In this document: positions 16,421-24,685 of the stretch, piece by piece | How positions within the stretch are numbered: position 1 is the stretch's first letter | Layout: each line of letters begins with the position of its first letter | Assembly (NCBI GenBank): GCA_017393775.1 | Contig: JAFOQN010000032.1 | Location: 1-33,689 of the forward strand | Reading direction: 5' to 3' | DNA length: 33,689 nucleotides | From: Clostridia bacterium | GTDB taxonomy: Bacteria; Bacillota; Clostridia; Christensenellales; CAG-138 | The notes under the pieces: generated by a model | The model's input: only the letters and a program-made list of their open reading frames with translations | The model's database searches: none | Told to the model about the DNA's origin: nothing | Position numbers and translations under genes: made by a program

Positions 16421-16918
16421 TCAAACCTTGCTTTCGTCAAAGTCGATCAGGATCGATTCACGCTTCGGGATGAGCTTCCTTAAACGGACGCCTGCCGCGT
16501 TGAACAGGCGCTTCGATGCTCGGTTCATCGGTGTATTGTTGTATTTATCGGAGAGGTAAACGACTTCCTTGATGCCGCACTGAATGATCGCCTTTGCGCA
16601 TTCATTGCAGGGGAAAAGCGCGACATAGATGCGGCAGCCCTGCAAAGAAGCGCCGTCGTTGTTCAGGATCGCATTGAGCTCGGCATGGCAAACGTACGGA
16701 TACTTCGTGTCATAAGGCTCACCATCACGGTCCCACGGAAATTCATCATCGCTGCAGCCGATCGGAAAGCCGTTGTAGCCGACTGACATGATCTTGTTGT
16801 TCTCGTTGACGATGCATGCACCGACTTGTGTGCTGGGGTCCTTGCTGCGGTATGAGGACAGCAGCGATACGCCCATAAAGTATTCGTCCCAGGAAAGATA
16901 ATCTGTACGTTTGTTCAT
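16421..16918 (-). CDS. comEB: dCMP/deoxycytidylate deaminase (ComEB-like)
   Basis: A 165-residue zinc-dependent deaminase that converts dCMP to dUMP for dTTP synthesis. The zinc site is visible as CHAELNAI (His and catalytic Glu) and PCNECAKAI (two Cys). Early blocks [14 protein letters not shown] and [11 protein letters not shown] are typical for the family, the latter containing substrate-binding Asn. AAGGGAG lies 6-8 nt before the ATG. It starts 11 nt after scpB and is probably the last gene of the M50-scpA-scpB-comEB operon. Confidence 0.92.
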   Translation of the reverse strand: MNKRTDYLSWDEYFMGVSLLSSYRSKDPSTQVGACIVNENNKIMSVGYNGFPIGCSDDEFPWDRDGEPYDTKYPYVCHAELNAILNNDGASLQGCRIYVALFPCNECAKAIIQCGIKEVVYLSDKYNNTPMNRASKRLFNAAGVRLRKLIPKRESILIDFDESKV

Positions 16919-16929
16919 AGTTCTCCCTT

Positions 16930-17463
16930 CTATACGGATTCGATGGTCTCAGGTTCTTCCAAAGGAAGCGACGGAAGCTCAGAAAGGTTATGCAGTCCGA
17001 ATTTATGCAGGAATGTATCGGTCGTGGCATAGAGCATCGGCTTGCCGATCACGTCCTTTCTTCCGACCGCCGCGATCAGACCGAGCTTTTGCAGCTGACT
17101 TACCGCATACTCGCACCGAACGCCGCGTACCGCCTCGATCTCCGCGCGTGTTACCGGCTGTTTATACGCGATGACGGCAAGCGTTTCCATGATCGACTGT
17201 GATACGCTCTTTTTCTGTTCCGGCTGTAAGAGTGCTTCGACATATTGAATGTAATCACGGTTCGAGACAAGCTGTGCGGTATCGTCTGTCGTCATAAGGC
17301 AGATCCCGCGTCCCTCTTCGCGATAGGTCAATTCCATTTCATAGAGCAGCGCTTTGACAGACGCTTCGTCCTGCCCGAGTACGCGCGCGATCTCGGTGAT
17401 CAACACCGGCTCGCCAGCCACAAACAGCATACATTCTATGATCGCGGCTTTTTTCATTTCCAT
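16930..17463 (-). CDS. scpB: Segregation and condensation protein B
   Basis: A 177-residue ScpB, the winged-helix partner of the SMC-ScpA complex that loads and compacts sister chromosomes. [13 protein letters not shown] opens the first winged helix, and [18 protein letters not shown] and [13 protein letters not shown] form the second, followed by [15 protein letters not shown]. All are highly typical of ScpB. The ATG overlaps the scpA stop by one base (TGATG), so the two subunits are coupled. The second Met (MEMKK) could also serve as start. Confidence 0.95.
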   Translation of the reverse strand: MEMKKAAIIECMLFVAGEPVLITEIARVLGQDEASVKALLYEMELTYREEGRGICLMTTDDTAQLVSNRDYIQYVEALLQPEQKKSVSQSIMETLAVIAYKQPVTRAEIEAVRGVRCEYAVSQLQKLGLIAAVGRKDVIGKPMLYATTDTFLHKFGLHNLSELPSLPLEEPETIESV

Positions 17464-18230
17464 CAGTCCTCTACCTCATCCATGTAAACGGTCTCACCGT
17501 CGTATTCGGAAAGCGCTTTTGCGCGGATATAGATCGGCGCGAACGTTGCGCCCTGTGTGATATGCACTTCACCGTGCGCCAGCATTTCCAAAAGTGCCAT
17601 GAAGGTCACGACCTTTTCCATGCGCGTGCTTGCGTCGTTAAACAGATCGGCAAAACGCACGCGACCTTCCTTGAGCTTTGTACGCAGGTGCATAACACGG
17701 TCGCGTACCGTAAACGTGTCCGGCTTCACGCTCTGTGTTCGGTCCCGTTTTTCCTCCGTCTCATCCTCGCGATTCAGGATATCCAGGAACGCGTGATAGA
17801 GATTGTCGATCGATGCATTCGGGAGTTCAAACTTCTGCGGCGGAAGCACAACGTCTTCCGGAAGCCTGGTAATCGCCTTCTTTGCTTCTTCGAACCGTTC
17901 GTTTAGTTCTTCGCTCGCTGCTTTGAACGCTTTATACTCGCGCAGCTGTCTGAGCAGGGCTTCTTTCGGATCCTCTTCCTCCTCGTCTTCCGCCGGCGGA
18001 CGCGGCAAAAGACTTCTTGATTTAATGAGCAGCAGCTGCGCAGCTACCGTCAGAAACGAGCTTGCACGGTCCATATCGAGATCTGAAAGATCATCCATAT
18101 AAACAAGATATTGCGCGGTGATTTCCGATACGAAGATATCTTCAATATTGATCTCCGCTTTATCGATCAAGTGCAAAAGCAGGTCGAGCGGACCTTCAAA
18201 CTGTGAAAGTGAAACGCGGTATTCTTCCAT
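17463..18230 (-). CDS. scpA: Segregation and condensation protein A (kleisin)
   Basis: A 255-residue ScpA kleisin that bridges the SMC heads. The N-terminal FEGPLDLLLHLIDKAEINIE and ITAQYLVYMDDL blocks are diagnostic, and the acidic linker EDEEEEDPKEALL follows the first domain. The C-terminal winged helix includes VVTFMALLEMLAHGEV. No good Shine-Dalgarno sequence precedes the ATG, which lies 5 nt after the stop of the M50 protease gene, so initiation probably depends on translation of that gene. Confidence 0.95.
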   Translation of the reverse strand: MEEYRVSLSQFEGPLDLLLHLIDKAEINIEDIFVSEITAQYLVYMDDLSDLDMDRASSFLTVAAQLLLIKSRSLLPRPPAEDEEEEDPKEALLRQLREYKAFKAASEELNERFEEAKKAITRLPEDVVLPPQKFELPNASIDNLYHAFLDILNREDETEEKRDRTQSVKPDTFTVRDRVMHLRTKLKEGRVRFADLFNDASTRMEKVVTFMALLEMLAHGEVHITQGATFAPIYIRAKALSEYDGETVYMDEVED

Positions 18231-18235
18231 TGTGG

Positions 18236-18919
18236 TCAGATTCGCAAAGCAAAGTTCATCAGATTGATCACGATTTTGCCGATCAGATCGGAGATCGGAT
18301 GAAAATCGATCACATTAAACAGGATCAGAATGCCGATCAGAATATACTGGCCGTATCTTCTGAGAAACAGAAATACGCTCATCGGCAGACGCCGCGCAAA
18401 CAACAATTCGAAAATATGATACCCATCCAGCGGATAGATCGGAATCAGATTGAACAGCATCAGAATGAGGTTCAGACTGATACCGTAGACGATGATATCG
18501 ATCAAGATGCCGTTTTCAAGCCAGGAATACTGTCCTGATGCATACATCCGGAACAATGGAATCAACGCAATCGAAAACGCGATCGCAAGCAGAAAATTCA
18601 TCGTAACGCCGGCAAGCGAAACGATCGCTTCACCTGTTTTGTAATTACGGTAATTGCGCGGGTTGACGGGCACCGGCTTTGCCCATCCGAACCCGGCAAT
18701 CAGAACCATCAGAAAACCGATCGGATCGATATGCTTTAGGGGATTCAGCGTCATTCTACCGAAGTTCCTTGCCGTATCGTCCCCGCATTTGTACGCAGCG
18801 TATGCATGCCCCCATTCATGCATCGTCAGGCTCAGAAGCATCACGGGAAGCATGCAGGCAAGCTGTTTCAGAAATCCGATCGGATCCTGCATAATTGTAC
18901 TTAAATGCAACAATATCAT
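18236..18919 (-). CDS. Site-2 protease family (M50) membrane metalloprotease
   Basis: A 227-residue integral membrane zinc protease of the small M50 family found beside scpAB in many Firmicutes. HEWGH at residues 34-38 supplies two zinc ligands and the catalytic Glu, and LIPIYPLDGY near the C-terminus supplies the third ligand (Asp). Several membrane helices surround these motifs, so it looks active; its substrate is unknown. The start is debatable. ATG 18919 has no ribosome binding site, but its A falls at the predicted transcription start, which fits a leaderless mRNA. The alternative ATG 18892 (MQDPIGF) also lacks a good site. It is first in the operon with scpA, scpB and comEB. Confidence 0.88.
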   Translation of the reverse strand: MILLHLSTIMQDPIGFLKQLACMLPVMLLSLTMHEWGHAYAAYKCGDDTARNFGRMTLNPLKHIDPIGFLMVLIAGFGWAKPVPVNPRNYRNYKTGEAIVSLAGVTMNFLLAIAFSIALIPLFRMYASGQYSWLENGILIDIIVYGISLNLILMLFNLIPIYPLDGYHIFELLFARRLPMSVFLFLRRYGQYILIGILILFNVIDFHPISDLIGKIVINLMNFALRI

Positions 18920-18925
18920 ATCGGT

Positions 18926-18954
18926 ATTATAACCGAAAAAATGGGGTATTGCAA
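18926..18954 (-). promoter_or_regulatory. Sigma-A promoter of the M50-scpA-scpB-comEB operon
   Basis: On the minus strand TTGCAA (18949-18954) and a perfect TATAAT (18926-18931) are 17 nt apart. The -10 box ends 6 nt before ATG 18919. The -35 box lies inside the stem of the terminator of the upstream gene. Confidence 0.75.
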
Positions 18955-18966
18955 GTGCAATTCCCC
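18936..18966 (-). terminator. Terminator after the DacB-like gene, overlapping a promoter
   Basis: On the minus strand GGGG, A, ATTGCA, a 2-nt turn, TGCAAT, A, CCCC is followed by ATTTTTT. The two stem blocks flank an A-A mismatch. It closes the DacB-like gene 7 nt after its stop and contains the -35 box of the next operon. Confidence 0.8.
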
Positions 18967-18973
18967 CACTTCG

Positions 18974-20098
18974 TTATCCCTTCAAAAATGATTGTATAAT
19001 CAGTTTCAGCGTTTCTGTAAATCCGCTCGACCGTACGGCTTCCTTCGGATACAGCGCAGCTTCCAGAAGCATCGTTCCGGATGCGTCGTAGAAGGCAATG
19101 CTTCCGACGGCATGGTCCGGATCAAGCGGTGCAATCAGCGTATCCGGCAGGTCGAACCGCTTCTGCGGTTCGCCATTGCTTTTCTTGAGCAGCAGCCCGC
19201 AGCTTTCCTTGGCGTACAGGTCAATTGCTTCGACTTCCCCGCCTTCCACCGGATAAGCTTCCACGATCGGTTCTTCCGGATCGCAGATGGTGTAATACTT
19301 ATAGTTCGCGAACGCTTCTTCAAACAGTTTCGTCGCCGTTTCAAATCGGATCTTGCTGTTCTGCGCACCGATAATCGAACAGATATAGGTTGCTTCCCCG
19401 CGTCTGCAAGCGAATACCCCGCAGTATCCGTCCGACTTGGAGCTTCCGGTAAACAGTCCGATGCAGCCGGAAAGCGACGTCAGAAGCTTATTTGCCGACG
19501 CAAGCTCAGTTTTTCTGCCGTCTGCATGTTCCAGGACTGCGTACTTTTCCCCGCAGTATTTCAAAAACGTCGGACTTTCTGCGGCAAGTTCGCCGAGTGC
19601 GATCAGTTCCTTGCAGGAAAAGGTCATATATGTACCGAGACAACTCGGCAGTTTCTTGTCGATCCCTGCGGAACGCATGGTCAGTTCAATGTTGTTTAAG
19701 AATACGTCCTCGGAACCGAACGCATGCTCGGAAAGCGCATAGATCGCATCGCCTGCAGAGATCATGACAGCAGCGCGAAGGAGCTCCCTTGCAGATATGG
19801 TTTCCCCTTTCTTTAAATATGCGGAGGGACCGTCGATTGACGCCGCGTTTGCGCTGACTTTCACTTCGACCTTTTCATCGATTAAGCCTTTGTCTACCGA
19901 AAGACACAGCGTCAGAACCGCCGGAAGCTTTGTGAGTCCGGCGATGTTCTGCCATGCGTCTGCATTGTTCTCATCAATGTACATGTCAGAATGAATCGGC
20001 TTAATGCAATAAGACAGCGTAATTCCGTCTGCCGACGTATTTGGGACAAAAGAGACCAGGATCAAAATTGAAATCAATACAGAAATGAGTTTACGCAT
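18974..20098 (-). CDS. D-alanyl-D-alanine carboxypeptidase-like protein (DacB/DacF family), catalytic serine lost
   Basis: A 374-residue secreted protein with a signal peptide (MRKLISVLISILILVSF, likely cut near NTSADG). The fold follows penicillin-binding D,D-carboxypeptidases (S11), with a C-terminal domain after about residue 260. All three active-site motifs are altered. The SxxK motif reads GLTK (residues 54-57), with Gly (codon GGA) for the nucleophilic Ser. SxN reads SAG (114-116), and KTG reads FTG (216-218). The surrounding ELLRAAVMISAGDAIYALSE alignment is otherwise good, so this looks like a maintained pseudoenzyme rather than a broken gene. The position next to M50-scpAB fits DacB. 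Of three tandem ATGs the third is best spaced from GGGAGG (8 nt); 20101 is possible. Confidence 0.75.
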   Translation of the reverse strand: MRKLISVLISILILVSFVPNTSADGITLSYCIKPIHSDMYIDENNADAWQNIAGLTKLPAVLTLCLSVDKGLIDEKVEVKVSANAASIDGPSAYLKKGETISARELLRAAVMISAGDAIYALSEHAFGSEDVFLNNIELTMRSAGIDKKLPSCLGTYMTFSCKELIALGELAAESPTFLKYCGEKYAVLEHADGRKTELASANKLLTSLSGCIGLFTGSSKSDGYCGVFACRRGEATYICSIIGAQNSKIRFETATKLFEEAFANYKYYTICDPEEPIVEAYPVEGGEVEAIDLYAKESCGLLLKKSNGEPQKRFDLPDTLIAPLDPDHAVGSIAFYDASGTMLLEAALYPKEAVRSSGFTETLKLIIQSFLKG

Positions 20099-20117
20099 CA
20101 TCATATCCTCCCGCAAA

Positions 20118-20143
20118 AGCATATGACGCACATCACGAAATAA
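20118..20143 (-). promoter_or_regulatory. Possible sporulation-type promoter of the DacB-like gene
   Basis: On the minus strand CATATGCT (20118-20125) resembles the candidate -10 boxes of spoIVA and spoIIP, with TTATT (20139-20143) 13 nt upstream. No sigma-A boxes are visible in this short gap. Weak evidence on its own. Confidence 0.25.
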
Positions 20144-20165
20144 GACGCCGATTCAGGCGCCTTAT
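20138..20165 (-). terminator. Terminator after the THUMP methyltransferase gene
   Basis: On the minus strand ATAAGGCGCC, loop TGAATC, GGCGTCTTAT forms a 10-bp stem with one G-U pair, followed by a short TTCG. The stem is strong but the U-tract is poor. It ends the murB-to-methyltransferase operon. Confidence 0.6.
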
Positions 20166-20169
20166 ACGT

Positions 20170-21279
20170 TCAATTCCGATTTGCGTAATACTGATACATG
20201 GTACAGACCATTCCGCCGTTGGATAGCTTTCTGCGCCGATCGGCGGGCTTTCCGTAGATTGATTCAAAATCGCGGTTGGATGTGATGACGTTGATCTGCC
20301 AATCCGGAATGCGTTCAAAGACGGTATGCATCTCACGATACAGGGCTTTGACCGCTTTTGCGTCGGAAAGACGTTCGCCGTACGGCGGATTGCAGATCAA
20401 AACACCGTTATGCCATTCGGTTGCAAGATCCTTTACGGGACGGACTTTCCAGTCGAGCATCACACCCGCCTTCTTTGCATGCTTTTTGCATAGATCAATG
20501 CAGTGCGGGTCGATGTCGCTGCCGAGGATACGGAGCTTATCGCTTTTGCGGGAATCTCTTGCTTCCTCCTTTGCTGTCGAAAAGATCTTCGGATCGACAA
20601 ACCTCCATTGCTCGGCGGCAAAGCTGCGGCCGAGCGACGGCGCAATATTGTTTGCGATCATAGCTGCTTCGATCGGGATCGTGCCGGACCCGCACATAGG
20701 ATCGATGAGCGGCGTATCCGGGAAGAAGCGTGAAAGCAGGATCAGCCCTGCGCCGAGCGTTTCGGACAGCGGTGCAGGCACGTTATAGGTGCGGTATCCC
20801 CTGCGGGAAAGACCGGCGCCGCAGCAATCGAAAGCAAGCGTTACCTCATCGCGCAGAATACCGACTTCCACGATGACCTCTTCGTCGGTCTCCGGAACGG
20901 TGTTGACGCGGTATGCCGCCTTGAGCGATTCCACGATCGCTTTTTTGACGATGCTTTGACAGTCTGAAACGGAAAAGAGCGTGCTCTTTGCGCTTTTGCC
21001 GGTGATGTGGATTCTTGTCTTCGGCGTCAGATACCGATTCCAGGGAAGTGCTTTTGTCTGTTCGAAGAGCGAATCGAACGTGTCGGCATGAAAGGTTCCG
21101 ACCGTCATCAAAAGCCGTTCCGCGGTGCGGAGCCACAGCAGCGCTTTTGCCATTTCTTCGTAACCGCCTGAAAACTTCACACGGGCGTCCAGTGTTTCGG
21201 TTTCCAGTATACCGAGTTTGTGCAGTTGAAAAGCGACCGTGGATTCCAGCCCGATCTTTGCCGTTGCGATAAACTCCAT
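20170..21279 (-). CDS. THUMP-domain class I SAM-dependent RNA methyltransferase (RlmL/YpsC-like)
   Basis: A 369-residue protein of the YpsC/RlmL-N family that methylates guanine N2 in 23S rRNA. A ferredoxin-like and THUMP region fills residues 1-160. The methyltransferase domain then has LIDPMCGSGTIPIEAAMIA (SAM binding) and LICNPPYGERL (NPPY catalytic motif), with GSDIDPHCIDLCKKHA between them. The C-terminal RNA-cleft residues of the long enterobacterial RlmL fusion are absent, as is usual in Firmicutes. GGGGAG precedes the ATG, which starts 1 nt after the TPR gene stop. It is the last gene of the operon. The exact target base is inferred from family only. Confidence 0.88.
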   Translation of the reverse strand: MEFIATAKIGLESTVAFQLHKLGILETETLDARVKFSGGYEEMAKALLWLRTAERLLMTVGTFHADTFDSLFEQTKALPWNRYLTPKTRIHITGKSAKSTLFSVSDCQSIVKKAIVESLKAAYRVNTVPETDEEVIVEVGILRDEVTLAFDCCGAGLSRRGYRTYNVPAPLSETLGAGLILLSRFFPDTPLIDPMCGSGTIPIEAAMIANNIAPSLGRSFAAEQWRFVDPKIFSTAKEEARDSRKSDKLRILGSDIDPHCIDLCKKHAKKAGVMLDWKVRPVKDLATEWHNGVLICNPPYGERLSDAKAVKALYREMHTVFERIPDWQINVITSNRDFESIYGKPADRRRKLSNGGMVCTMYQYYANRN

Positions 21280-21280
21280 A

Positions 21281-23035
21281 TCAATGCTCCCCTGCTTTCT
21301 GCATCGTCATCAGGATTCGTTTCAGTGCATTTTCAAGCCGTCTCGCGGATACATCGAATACATCCAGGATCACGTCCGGCTCGATGGATGTGGCGTTCAG
21401 TGCGCCGAGTCCCATCACGATAAACGCCGCAGCCATTGCATCCTCCTGCTTTCGCGTGATCTGAGGCAGTTTTTCACTTTTATAACAGGACAAATAGAAG
21501 AAAAAGATGCGTGCCGAGACATCACGAAGTTCTTCTGGAATCTTCAGATCACGGTAACGGATATTGTCGTGAATGGATTCGGAAAAGTCCGAAATCATGC
21601 CGAGAATGCTTTCGTAACTGACCGGCATATGCGATGGAACGATCATCGGCCGCGCGATACCGTATTGCCACTCACCTTGATAATACAGCGAAAACGGCGG
21701 CTTTGCTTCCATCCCGAGCAGCAGCCCGAACACAAACTGCTTGTCCTCATCGGTTTGATCGAACCGGATCAGAAAAGCACGAAGCTCCCGTTCCGCTTCC
21801 GGCGTTCCGACAATGGAAAGCATCTTTGCCGTACCGCGCACCGAAGGAGAAAGTGGGCTTACAAGCGCCCATTTCAAGAGCATCCGAAACTCGCGGTCGT
21901 TTGCCCATGTCTGCTTGATGGCTTCCGTTCCGGCGGTAGCGACATCACGGATCCGGCGCTGTCGAACGATGGCCTCCCGGATCGGAACGTCATAGTTGAT
22001 CGTCCAGCTGCGTTTGAAATCGGCTTCAGAATCTTCCCGGATATGCTTTTTGTAGTAATATGCGACGGAGTCGTCCTCGTTTCTCTGCGCGAGATCGTCA
22101 TAGATCCGTTCTGCATCATGTTTGCTTCCGAGCACATAACAGCAAAACGCGAGCTGATGCAGCATCTCCGTATCATACGGCAGCGCATCCCGCAAAAGCT
22201 CCAAAGCATATTTCGCGCGTTCGTATTCGCCGATCTCCATCAGGATCGGCGCGGCATATCCGAGTTCCTCCGGGGAACAGTCCGGATCGATCAGAATCTT
22301 TTTGCTATGTTCGAGCGCTTCACGATCCTGTTTCTGTACATGATACAAAAGCGTCATCAATGCGTTTCCGCGTACGCTTTTGCTGTTCCGTTTGAACAGG
22401 TTGAACAGACGTTTTTTGGATTCGTCATATTCTCGAAGCGAGAACTGCATAATCGCTATCTCCATATCGAGCATTTCACTGTCCGGATAGCGGTCTGCAA
22501 TCGACAGCAAAAGCTTCAGACCGGAATCGTCGCCGTTGGAGATATACATGCTTTTTGCACGGTGGATCGAATCCAGCAGCGCAATATCTTCTGTCTCTGA
22601 AAGCCCGATCTGCGCCTGAAGCTCCGGCTCATCCTCAATCAATTCAAGAAGATCAAGGGCACGCTCCGAATAGGGACCGTTCGGATCCCGATCAAGACAC
22701 AGTCTCAGGCATTGCTCCGCCGGTCGGAACTCCTCCAGTCCCATAAAGACAGATGCAATCCCGAAAATCATCTCCGCTGAGCTTTGGCTGGCATCATTAA
22801 GCGACGTCAGCAGGACAAAGAGACTCTCTTCAAAGCGGTGCATGCGGTACAGCGTCTCCGCGAGCGCAAGGATATACTCCTCCCTCGTCGGTTCCGCTTC
22901 ATACGCTTTTCGCAGGTACTGTTCCGCTTTCGGAAGATCCTCAGGTTCGGAAAGGTACTTGCTGCCGCGCTGATAATAAAACTCTGCGTTCTGTTGAAAC
23001 GGTACGATCACGCCCGGTTCACGGTTATCACACAT
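21281..23035 (-). CDS. TPR-repeat protein of unknown function
   Basis: A 584-residue soluble, mostly helical protein. Tetratricopeptide-like repeats occupy roughly residues 14-330, with the typical pattern of small and aromatic residues (AEQYLRKAYEAEPTREEYIL; AEQCLRLCLDRDPNG; AKYALELLRDALPYDTEMLH). From about residue 350 on, the sequence (REAIVRQRRIRDVATAG, YYQGEWQYGIARPMIV) matches nothing I recognise. No signal peptide or membrane segment is present, so it is probably a cytoplasmic scaffold. The start overlaps the hslO stop by 8 nt and uses the GGAGG inside the hslO end. It sits in the murB-rapZ-whiA operon, which suggests a housekeeping rather than accessory role. Confidence 0.75.
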   Translation of the reverse strand: MCDNREPGVIVPFQQNAEFYYQRGSKYLSEPEDLPKAEQYLRKAYEAEPTREEYILALAETLYRMHRFEESLFVLLTSLNDASQSSAEMIFGIASVFMGLEEFRPAEQCLRLCLDRDPNGPYSERALDLLELIEDEPELQAQIGLSETEDIALLDSIHRAKSMYISNGDDSGLKLLLSIADRYPDSEMLDMEIAIMQFSLREYDESKKRLFNLFKRNSKSVRGNALMTLLYHVQKQDREALEHSKKILIDPDCSPEELGYAAPILMEIGEYERAKYALELLRDALPYDTEMLHQLAFCCYVLGSKHDAERIYDDLAQRNEDDSVAYYYKKHIREDSEADFKRSWTINYDVPIREAIVRQRRIRDVATAGTEAIKQTWANDREFRMLLKWALVSPLSPSVRGTAKMLSIVGTPEAERELRAFLIRFDQTDEDKQFVFGLLLGMEAKPPFSLYYQGEWQYGIARPMIVPSHMPVSYESILGMISDFSESIHDNIRYRDLKIPEELRDVSARIFFFYLSCYKSEKLPQITRKQEDAMAAAFIVMGLGALNATSIEPDVILDVFDVSARRLENALKRILMTMQKAGEH

Positions 23036-23936
23036 TGGTTCCTCCGTTGTCCGTCGCTTCGATCAGCAGCGCTTCAAGCGCGTCACGATTGAAAAGATAA
23101 GCTTTTCCGCAGAATTGACAAGTCAGTTCCGCTTTTCCGTCCTGATCTATCAGATCTTTGAGTTCTTTCTTTCCGATCGAAATCAGTGCGCGCTCAAGAC
23201 GTTCCCGCGAGCAGTCGCAGGAAAACGACGGTGTATAGCGATTCGTGTACTCCGCATCCAGATCGGAAAACAAATCCTTCAATATCGTTTCAAGCGCTTC
23301 CCCGTCGGCGATTCTTGCACCGATTGCGGGAATCCGGTCGGCGATCTTCATGACGCGATCGATCGCTTCATCGGGGCAGTTGGGCATTGCCTGGATGAGA
23401 AGTCCGCCGGCACCCGTCACATAACCGTCGGAAGCATTTTCCCGTACACCGAGGTAAACGACGGAGGGCTGTTGTTCGCTTGCTGTAAAGTATTGTGCAA
23501 AATCTTCGGCGATCTCCCCGGAGATCAGATTGCACATGCCGACATACGGTTCTTTAAGACCGAGATCGCGGATCACCGTAAGCTTGCCGGGCAGACCGAT
23601 ATACCCGCGGACATCCAGTTTGCCGTCTTCGCGAAGCGGAAGCTCGGCGTCCGGATTCGTTGCATAGCCTTTCACAAGCCCGCCGCTGCGTCCGACACAT
23701 ACCAAGTTGCCAGAAGGTCCGCTGCCCGCGATCACGGTAGAAACCGTATCGGTATCATTCTTGCAGAGGGTAGCGATTACGGAGGTCATCATCAGCTGCC
23801 TGCCGAGCGCCGCCGTCGCTACGCGCGAAAGGTTATGCGTCTTTTGCGCATCCCGAACAAGCTGCGTGCCGTCGATCGCGGCAAAGCGAAGCGCACAGCT
23901 GCAAAGCATTCCGTGCAGGATCAGATCCTGATTCAT
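23028..23936 (-). CDS. hslO: Redox-regulated chaperone Hsp33
   Basis: A 302-residue Hsp33 holdase chaperone, switched on by oxidation. The N-terminal domain includes ALGRQLMMTSVIATLCKND and GPSGNLVCVGRSGGLVKGYA. The C-terminal zinc centre is complete: CDC then, about 28 residues on, CQFC, so the four Cys of the redox switch are present. Length is normal. Its ATG overlaps the stop of the downstream methyltransferase gene's neighbour frame by 4 nt (ATGA at 23933-23936), so it is translated in a chain with its operon partners. Confidence 0.95.
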   Translation of the reverse strand: MNQDLILHGMLCSCALRFAAIDGTQLVRDAQKTHNLSRVATAALGRQLMMTSVIATLCKNDTDTVSTVIAGSGPSGNLVCVGRSGGLVKGYATNPDAELPLREDGKLDVRGYIGLPGKLTVIRDLGLKEPYVGMCNLISGEIAEDFAQYFTASEQQPSVVYLGVRENASDGYVTGAGGLLIQAMPNCPDEAIDRVMKIADRIPAIGARIADGEALETILKDLFSDLDAEYTNRYTPSFSCDCSRERLERALISIGKKELKDLIDQDGKAELTCQFCGKAYLFNRDALEALLIEATDNGGTNV

Positions 23937-24685
23937 CTTGTTTCCTCCTTGACCGCCGCATACTGGATCCGCTCGCTGTCCGGTTTCACCGGATCACGCG
24001 TAAATGCGTCGTACTTCTGAATGTTTGCAAAACCGGCGTTTTTGAGCGCCGCATCCAATTCCTCTTCGGCATGCGCGCGCATAAGATGCGTTTCATGAAA
24101 CCGGTCATAGTGCACTCCCTGCTTCACAAAACAAGTCAGCGACATCTCACACAGCCTGGAACCCGGATCGTAATTGTTTTTCCAGATATAGGCGTAATCG
24201 TCCGTTTCTTCCGTGTAGGTGTTTGTTGCAAGAATCTCGCGAAACTTATATGCCGATGATATGTCAAACAGCAGTAATCCGCCCGGCTTCAGGCATGTTG
24301 CCGCGTGATGAAAGAAGGATTCGACGTCTTTCATTGACGTCAGATAATTAACACCGTCGCAAACGCATACGATCGCATCAATCTCTTTATGGATTTTGAG
24401 CTTTCGCATGTCTTCACAAATGAAGGTAATTCTCTTTGCACCTTCGCGAAACGCGTTGTTCCTTGCTTCCATTAACATGTCAGGCGAAACATCGTTGCCG
24501 GTCACATGATAGCCTAGCTTGAATAGCCTGATCGCATTCGCGCCCGTTCCGCAGGCGCAGTCCATGATGTCGTGCGCGCCGTGTTCCTTTAGGAATCCGT
24601 CGAGATAAGCGATCCACGCGTCACGGTCAACGTCGTGCATCATTTTGTCATATGTGTGCGCAAAAGCGCTGTACTGCCGGTTCAT
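23933..24685 (-). CDS. Class I SAM-dependent methyltransferase, substrate unknown
   Basis: A 250-residue Rossmann-fold methyltransferase. It begins YSAFAHTYDKMM, the usual opening of the UbiE/YcgJ-like group. Motif I is IMDCACGTGANAIRL, followed by VTGNDVSPDMLMEARNNA and IVCVCDGVNYL, then LKPGGLLLFDISS. The C-terminal half carries a strand pattern (HETHLMRAHAEEEL) seen in small Firmicute methyltransferases of unassigned substrate. It overlaps both the upstream whiA stop and the downstream hslO start by 4 nt (ATGA), so it belongs firmly to the operon. No substrate can be deduced. Confidence 0.85.
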   Translation of the reverse strand: MNRQYSAFAHTYDKMMHDVDRDAWIAYLDGFLKEHGAHDIMDCACGTGANAIRLFKLGYHVTGNDVSPDMLMEARNNAFREGAKRITFICEDMRKLKIHKEIDAIVCVCDGVNYLTSMKDVESFFHHAATCLKPGGLLLFDISSAYKFREILATNTYTEETDDYAYIWKNNYDPGSRLCEMSLTCFVKQGVHYDRFHETHLMRAHAEEELDAALKNAGFANIQKYDAFTRDPVKPDSERIQYAAVKEETR

